Shown here piece after piece: positions 39,101-48,100 of a stretch of DNA of 64,000 nucleotides (positions within the stretch are counted from its first letter, which is position 1; every line of letters begins with the position of its first letter). The position numbers and the translations under genes are program-made. The DNA is from Mytilisepta virgata (taxonomy: Eukaryota; Mollusca; Bivalvia; Mytilida; Mytilidae), in the NCBI GenBank assembly GCA_028015205.1, contig CM051521.1, positions 102,276,513 to 102,340,512 of the forward strand. Direction: 5' to 3'. The notes beneath the pieces are model-generated. The model saw only the letters and a program-made list of their open reading frames with translations. It searched no databases and was not told the DNA's origin.

Positions 39101-42100
39101 TATGCGGTGAAGATGGCGATACTGGAATAAGAGAATTGTCCGATGGCGTCAGAACGGTAAGTTTTATTCTACTAGTATTTTAGACAAACAGATTTATTTT
39201 TATGAATTTACTTCTATTATACATCCACGATTAAAATCATTAGATACGATGTATAAATAAAATTTATTATTTTATACTTAGGAAATCCCTACTGCCAGCG
39301 TAGTGCATTTCTTAATGTCAACGCCATATCCTCTTGGAGATTTAAGTTATGTGTATATTTGGCATGACAACTCAGGTGAGGGAGAGACTTCATCGTGGTA
39401 TCTTAATCGTGTTGATGTGGAGGATATTCAGAAAAGAGAAAGGTATATAGTATTGAAGGTTTTTTTGTAAGGTTCGGTGTAAGAACATCATGGTTAAGGT
39501 TTTCTATGCACCAACTGAAAAGGGTTTATTTCTCATAATGTAATTCCATATCGAATTTGAATGTCTTTCAAATACTATTTAATATTTAAATTTAGTTTTT
39601 CTAATCGCCTTATTTTACATTACCACACGACAAAAATTTAAAAAACAAATAATGTTTCAAATTAAAACAAAGCTATTTAGGCAGTCAAATTGTCCCCTCT
39701 TGAAATGATTTTCTTTTGAATCTAAAAGAATAGTTTACTTCGAAACTTAAAAACGTTAATTGCAGATACATTGTTGTATAAAATATGTACCCTCTCTTCT
39801 TGCACTGTAAACAAGTCTTTAGTTTCTAAGGACCAAAATTTCATTTACTGCATGTTTTCAGGAACAGAATAGTCAATTGTGGCAGAAACAAATACGACAA
39901 ATCAGATGAAAAATGATACACGTTCAGAATTGTTTGAGCAGGTGTATGTTAGATATCATTTTTGGCCGGGTTGCACAGAGTGCAAATCCGGGTTATAGTA
40001 TGCTGAATGTCGGGCGGGCGGCGGGCGGCGGGCTTTCGGGGAAAATGGGTACCTATTTTGCGAAATCAACTCCTCCTACAGTTTTTCACCCACATCCTTG
40101 AAACTTCGTAGAATGTTTCTATATATATTGAAGATGTGCACCTCACTTTATGGAATTATTTCAGGAATTATTTCCCATTATCCAAACTTTGGAACTTAGT
40201 CGTTTTTTAGCTCACCTGACCCAAAGGGTTAAGTGAGCTATTCTCATCACTTGGCGTCCTTCGTCCGTCGTCGTCCGTTAACTTTTACAAAAATCTTCTC
40301 CTCTGAAACTACTGAGCCAAATTGAACTAAACTTGGCCACATTAGGGTATCTAGTTTAAAAATTGTGTCCGATGACCCCGCCTGCCAACCAACATGGCCG
40401 ACATGGCTAAAAATAGAACATAGGGGTAAACTGCAGTTTTTGTCTTATAGCTCAAAAAATAAAGCAATTAGAGCAAAACGGACATGGGGTAAAAATGTTA
40501 ATCAGGTCAAGATCTGACTGCCATGAAATTTTCAGACGAATCGGTCAACCCTTTGTTGGGTTATTGCCCCTGAATTGTTAATTTTAAGGCAATTTTGCAG
40601 TTTTAGGTTATTATCTTGAATATTATTACAGTTTAAGACAAATTGTAAACAGCAAAAATGTTCAACAAAGTAAGATCTACAAATAAGTCAACATGACCAA
40701 AATCATTGATTGACCCCTTATCTGATTTTTTGCCCTTTAAAGACGGCATCCAGCGTAAAATTTCCTTTAAAGATCTTTTCCTCTCAAACCACTGGGCCAA
40801 TTGAGACCAAACTTTGGTGGAATGGTCCTTGGGTGGCCCCCTTCCAAAATTATGTCTGGCATCCCCGACTTCCAACCGACATGACTGCTGTTACAAAAAA
40901 TAGAAAAAAGGGAGGGGGGGTGAATTTCAAAAATCTTTTGATATGAAACTACAAGGCCAGTTGGAACCAAAGTTGGCAGTAATGGTTCTTTGGAGGTTCT
41001 CTTTCAGAAATATGTCCAATGACCTGGACTGTTAACCAAGATGGCCGCCACAGCCGAACTTAGTTTAACACAGGGCCCTATGGGAAAATTCATTGAAAAA
41101 TCTTCTTGTCTTAAACCACTTGACCAATTGGAACCAGACTTGGCAGCAATGGTCCTTAGATGGTCCTCTTACAGAGGTGTGTCCGATGACCTGGACTGTC
41201 AACCAAGATGGCCGCCACAACTGAACTTAGTTTAACATAGGGCCCTGTAGGAAAATTAATTTAAAAATCTTCTTGTCTGAAACAAGTTGACATATTGGAG
41301 CAGGACTTGGCAGCATTGCTCCTTAGGAGGTTCTTTTTCAGATATGTGTCTGATTTCGTGGACTGTGAACCAAGATGGCCGCCACAGCAGAACTTAGTTT
41401 AACATAGGACCCAATGGGAAATTCACTCAAAAATCTTGTCGTCTGAAACCACTAAGCCAATTAGAATTAGACTTGGTAGCAATGGTCCTTAGATGGTCCT
41501 CTTTCAGAATTTTGTGCGATGACCCAGACTGTGAACCAAGATGGCCGCCACACCCGAACTTAGTTTAACATAGGGCCCTATGGAAAAATTCATTGAAAAA
41601 TCTTCTTGTCTGAAACCACTTGACATATTGGAGCCAGACTTGGCAGCATTGGTCCTTAGGAGGTCCTCTTTCAGAAATGTGTCCAATCACCAGTTTGTCG
41701 ACAAGATGGCTGCCACACCGAACTTTGTTAAATATTGGACCCTATAGGAAAATTCATTTAAAATTCTTCTTGTCTGAAACCGCTTAGCCAGTTGGAACAA
41801 GACTTAGCAGAAATGGTCCTTAGAGATGGTTCTCTTTTAGAAATGTATCCCTTGACCTGGACTGTCAACCAAGATGACTGCCACAGCTGAAATTAGTTTA
41901 ACATAGAATCCTATAGAAAACCATCCAAATTGACTGCAACACTTAAATTTTTAGGTCTGCTCAAGGTGAAAAGTTAAATCCAGGTGAGTGATACAGGCTC
42001 TTGAGAGCCTCTAGTTCATTGACATCTTCAATAGAGGGTACCTATTTTGCGAAATCAACTCCTCCTACGGTTTTCCACCCGCACCCTTGAAAGTTCGCAG

Positions 42101-45100
42101 AATGTTTTAATATATATTGAAGATGTGCACCTCACTTTAGTACAATGTCCTTGTGAGTAACAGTAATCTTACTCTCAAATCACAAGTGTTTATCAACATG
42201 TAATCAAATCAAATATTGCTTACTTCACCTATTTCTAATTAAATTGATGACTGCCTCTGTGCTCGTACACCAACATACAATGTGTCTGATTTTGTCTATA
42301 TAAATATTCATGACTGCCAATGTGCAATATGATCTTGTAATCACCTTTGTCACCACTACAGTAAACACCCAGTAAAGCAACCCGGCCATTTGTGTCTTTG
42401 ACCCATTTTATGTTTAATCAAGAAGTTAAATTTCAAGGTCAAATGCATTGGAAGTTGAAGTTTACCAGAGAAAGTTTTATATGAAGTTCTATGTGAAAGA
42501 AAAATAGCATGCATTCATACTTTTATTTTATATAATATTTAGAATACAATTATGAGATTATAGAAAAAAAACTATACATCAGAACCTCTCAGAAAAATAG
42601 ACAATAAATACAAGCATAAATCAAAAGAGGAACCAGGATAGTTTAATTGGGTACTTACAATAAAAACCATGAAGTTAAACGTCTTTGTTTACCTCACCAT
42701 TCTCTATTTTAATATACACGATAAAACCGAAAACAGAATAAATAAAGAAAAATTGACGACTAGCTAGATCAGACATAGCGAAGAAACAGGAATTTTATAT
42801 TTTATTAATATCTAAGACATTTTTTTTAGATTTGTTTTCCTCTGTGGAAAATGGTTATGTTTGGATTCAGTTGATAGCAGTGTAGACGCTGTACTGCCAG
42901 TATGTGGAAAAGAAAACGTAACAACATTTTCAAATATGTTTTATATCAACACAAAAGAAAACCTTGCAGACAATCATATGTGGGTCTCCGTATTTTTCCG
43001 TCCAACAAGCAGCCATTATACTAGGTGTCAAAGACTGACTTGTTTCTTATTATTTATTTTCTTGACAATGATCGGGAACGCTATTTACTTCCGTGATGAA
43101 GACGAATATTCAAATGCCGGTTCGGACATAAGAGTCGGACCATTTTCGTTCTCACTTCGGGCAATTTACATCGCTGTAATTTGTGCATTGATTTCAACAC
43201 CCACCACTTTGCTTGTTATATTGATGTTCAAAAAGAGCAAACCCAAAAAGAATGTGAGCTACAATATCAAGGGTTCATCGCGGAAATACCGGGTTCCTGT
43301 TATTGATACATGGATGGATAAAATGATGGCTGAAAGTAGAGAGCTAGAAAAAGCCTTGGTGGCCAAAGGATTGTTTAACACAGATGGTACAATACTGCCT
43401 CACTGGTTCCAGTACATAGCTTGGTTATTGGCTTTATCAGGAATTGCAGCTTGTGCATTCTTTTTAGTTCTGTTTAGCGTAGAGTGGGGAAAGAAAAAGT
43501 CGGAAGTATGGCTCGGACAATTTTTCTTATCGTTTTTCAGCTCTACTTGCGTCTTGGATCCGTTGAAAGTAAGCATTGTTTTAAAATGAAGGAAATATCT
43601 CAATTGTTTATTATATTAGGTTCATAAAGATCCGACCAATGTTTTGAAGGATAATTTGAATTTTAATTGGGTTATTTAGTATCATATTCCGTGCTACCAA
43701 GAAATACACATGTACCTGTCTATAAGTAAACATGTTAAAATGATTTAATGCAAAGTTTTTCAGAATATACATGTAGGAACGAACATCACTTGAAAAAGTG
43801 AACTATGATAAAGAGAAAAGATACATTCACAATTTTTTTAATCTGCCATATTGCGAATTTAGTCTAGCTTGCACTGATTTCTTAATATCGACCCAAAATA
43901 CTAAAACATACATATATGCTTTAGGACAAAAAGCCAAAGCAAATTAGGGAAAAATATGTACACTTACACATGGTAATTTAAACATACAGAGATTATATTT
44001 TTATGTATTTATCTTATTTTCGTATAATAATCTCCATTTTTTGCAATTATCTTTTGAATAGGTTTTATTGATGTCCGCAGTGTTTGCTATGTTGCTAAAA
44101 CAAACCAACAGGTTTAGACCAACGGGTTTGGAGAGATCTTTTATACTGAAAAACTATAAGCAGAAATTTGGATACGAAACAGGTATATTGCATTAATGGT
44201 CTTTGGAATATGTAATTTCAGATATTTGATCTTAAGACTCCATTAACTAAACGACTGTAAAACTATTAGCTTAATGTCATCTTAAGTTATATTTTATTTT
44301 TTTTTATATTTGACCAACGATGTTAGTGGCGTAAGACCATTAAGGTTTGTTAATAAAATATAGAGACTTGGGCCAGTAAACGATCTACCCTTATCTATTA
44401 GTTTAAACTTATTTATTTATTTATGTTAATCCCTCTACTTTGCAGGTCCGAGAGCGACCCATGTGCGGCATTTTAGCCTACTCTTTTTCGACATCTGCAG
44501 GGGAGTTTTTAACGTGTTAAAGGTGTTTCTCTCCCTTAATTGACACGGAACATACATTTTACAGAGACAAATGGTGAAGATAGGGCGTCGCAAATTTCCC
44601 TGAAATTTTCATCCCGAACGGGAATCGAACAAGGGACTTTTGGCTTCGTAGTCCGATGCGTTAACAATTACACCACGGCGTCCTAAATCTTACCCTTATC
44701 TATAACGATATCCTATATCCAAACAGTCGGTGATTTGTATTTCATTTCTTCATTTTTAGTACTATAATCAACGATAGTTTATTTGGGTAAATAAAGCGTA
44801 CACATGAGTTATAATTTTTGTTCTTCACCATAAATGTTGACCCAAATAGGCTTTTGTAATAATCAGTGTTTTGTTTATTTGACACTGTTAACATTAAATA
44901 CTATCTCTGCCTTGTGCTATAATGTGCAAGAAAGGCTACCAAAGTTGCTTTATGAAACTTACAGAACTTTTATCTTGTTCTGGTTGAAATTATTTTTTGA
45001 GATATGGCTTTTCACTGAAGACAACACAATGAACCCTAGGTGTAAGAAACATTTGCTTTGTTCTTATTAAAAATTTATGGATAAAACAACTTGAAAATGG

Positions 45101-48100
45101 TGGGTCTTTTCAGGAATACGTTTGCCTGCTCCTCCACTTGACACTTCATCGCTAAAGAGAGCCAGATTAGAGCGAGAGAAGGAAGTAAAGATGATGGAAA
45201 GCATTAGACAAGTTCTCATCACGTGTTTCTGTTTATGGATTATTTACAGTATTAGTTATAGCAACAGAGACACAAGGTCATATAACTTTCACCAAAATAT
45301 AGCTGCTAAACTTCTTTCCCCACAGGACAAAACATTGCAGAAATTTCACAAGGTGAGAAGAAATTATTAAATTCTTAAACCCCCCTCGTTCATGGGGAAA
45401 ATATAAGTCAAACTAAATACTTTTACTCTGTAATTTTCTGTTGCCAATTAAGCAGAACGTTGATTTTATATATACTGTATTAATATTTTATATATGTTAA
45501 GTTGATATTACAGTAATTTCAAACTCAATTGTGTCTTGTACAGAACCTTCTAACAGATTATACGGATAACTTAAAGTATAATCCACAGCATAAAGAGATG
45601 ATTTAACTCTGTTTATTTGTGTGGAGTAAACTGTTCAAATGACGAATGCTGTTTTTTTAAATAAAGTCAAGAAATACCAAAGGGATATTCGAAGGAGAGA
45701 AAATCGTTACAACTGACAAACTCCGGAGAACAACGAAGACAAGACCAAAACAATACATGCACTACAATTAAAAACTAAAAACATATGAACAATATGGACC
45801 CCACAAAAAAACCGGGGGTAGACTCAGGTGCTCTGGAAGAGTAAGCAGGCCATAAATTGAAATTACACAAATGTATGTGACATTGTTGTTGCAATGTATA
45901 GCACCAAACTATGTGAAAATGAATAATTTTTAAGTTTTGATTCTTATATCTTGAAATCTTTTTTACCCACATATACCAAAATTACGAATTTTTTAAAATT
46001 TGAAGTTCTGTTTATCTTGTGACATGACAAGAACAATTGTTTGCTTTTCCTTTCATCAAAGTGACCCTCTGATCTCGAACCTTTGTTTTTTTAGATCTCA
46101 GTAAAAACACGAATAACTTCATTAATCGCAGATTATTTGCAAAATTGCTGAAAAGACATGCATGCTTGTTAAAACAAATCATATGAACAAATATTGTAAA
46201 CTGTGAAATAGTGAACTGCAAATAAGTAGTGCATTTTTGTGTTTTAAAGTATATATATTTGTAAGATAATATTCACGCTAATCTTTTATTCTCAAGGCAA
46301 TCTTTCTATTTCAGATTACACGTATTGAAGACTATATAAGATGGCTAAGATACACAGCATTCCCAGTGTTGTATCCAGAGATTGACTACAATGGTGACCA
46401 TTTACATTGGAGACTTAGGCAATATTTCCACGACTTGACGAGTTTCCGAGTCGGACCACCGCGACTCCGACAACTTCGTGTCGAAGATGGTATGCACTAT
46501 GAGTAAATAAATATTGTTAGAAATCGGACCGTCAGGTTGTCCTCTATGAAAGTGATAAAGTCACGAAGAAATCCATCACCTAGTTTTTACATAGAATATT
46601 GTTTTATTCATTCTGCATATTTTCGTCAAATAGTCAGTAGAATCGCTATTGCTTTCATTCTAAATTATTTTGTAAAATAAAAAAAAAATGTTTCAAATGA
46701 AACCAAGCTACAAAAAAAGATTAATTAATGATATGAGATGTATTTTGTATTGGTGTTCAGATGAAAAAGGCAGATAGTACTAAGCTCAAACTAAATTGAT
46801 AATTTGCCCTTCATATTTCTACTCAAAAAGGGAACGTTCGGGCTTACTTAATTCTAATTTATTCAACACTTTTTACATAAGCGAAAGGAGTGTTTACTTT
46901 ATAAAAAATTATTTCGGATTTTTTTTATTGAGATGAAGGGTTAAATGTTTTAAATCCTCTTAGGAACGTAATGAAATAAGTATGAGACAAGTTTTTCAGG
47001 CAGAAATAATCACAAAACTAGTTAGGCGGCAATTTCAGATTTTTAGGAGAGCAAACACAAAGAATTAATATCGTTTTGGCATAACCATAATATTTTTTCT
47101 CTAATTCTTTGACTGTTTTCAGGATATAGGACCAGTTTGTGAAAATTTTAATAATCCATATGTGATTTGTTGTTCTCGATCTCCGATTGGTCGACAAAAT
47201 CTTAATGTATCAACGGGACTATTCAAGGGTCCACCAATAATTTGGTTTCAGAATGTGACGTATTCATATGTTACATCATTTGAAAGAAATGAGAGGTCAA
47301 TACGGGGTCATGGCGAATTATATTTATTACAGCTAATTTAAAACTATTCAAAGAATTACAGAAATCTTTATTTGCGAGCAGCTGGCTATCATATTTCTAC
47401 AGTCTCGATAGTTAAACCATGAAATTTCTCACCAAGGCTCGAAATTTAATGGTTCAACTATTTCGACCGTGGAAATACGATAATCAACGGATTACAATGT
47501 AAGATTCTATATTCATTCATAAAAATTTTGATTTTTTTAACAGATAAAACAAAGATTCCATTTTTTGGAGAAACGCGTACTTCCCCACAATATTCAGTTA
47601 TTGGAGAAGAGGACCGTGACTTTTGTTTTGGTTGGGTAAGCGGAAAATGTGACGCAGAAAAAGAGGCCCGTTCATTTTCCTATGCAGGTTGGAAGTTCAC
47701 AAGTGCACTAGATATATGGGGTATTCCTATCCCAGGACGATATAAAACTTATGGAGGAGGAGGATATATTACGGAACTTGATGTAAATTTGGATTTCTCA
47801 AACAGAACATTAAATGAACTAATGGACTATTTATGGTTTGACCGTAATACGAGAGCAGTTTTCTTGGAATTTAATCTATACACTCCTGATCTTAACTTGT
47901 TTGCTTACAACATGTTTCTGGTTGAATTTCCAGAAACAGGGGGCATAATCACTACGTACTCCATCTATCCATTTAGAATTTATCATCATCTTGGAACAAC
48001 AGGAATTTACACTTTGTTTTGTGAAATTGTTTTCGTTTTGTTTTTGATAGCTCTCATTGTCAAAGTAGCTTATGGAATTTTCAAGAAGAAATTATACTTT

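Noticed and set aside
44608..44683. tRNA-Arg(ACG) gene on the minus strand
   Set aside because: Good 5' half and B box, but no 3' acceptor strand complementary to GGACGCC; sequence continues into a SINE body.
47130..47341. Open segment in intron 22 (P-V-C-E-N-F-N-N-P-Y-V-I-C-C)
   Set aside because: It can be entered in phase, but exon 22 joins exon 23 directly in phase with the usual domain length, and no good phase-1 donor ends this segment. Kept only as a remote alternative exon.
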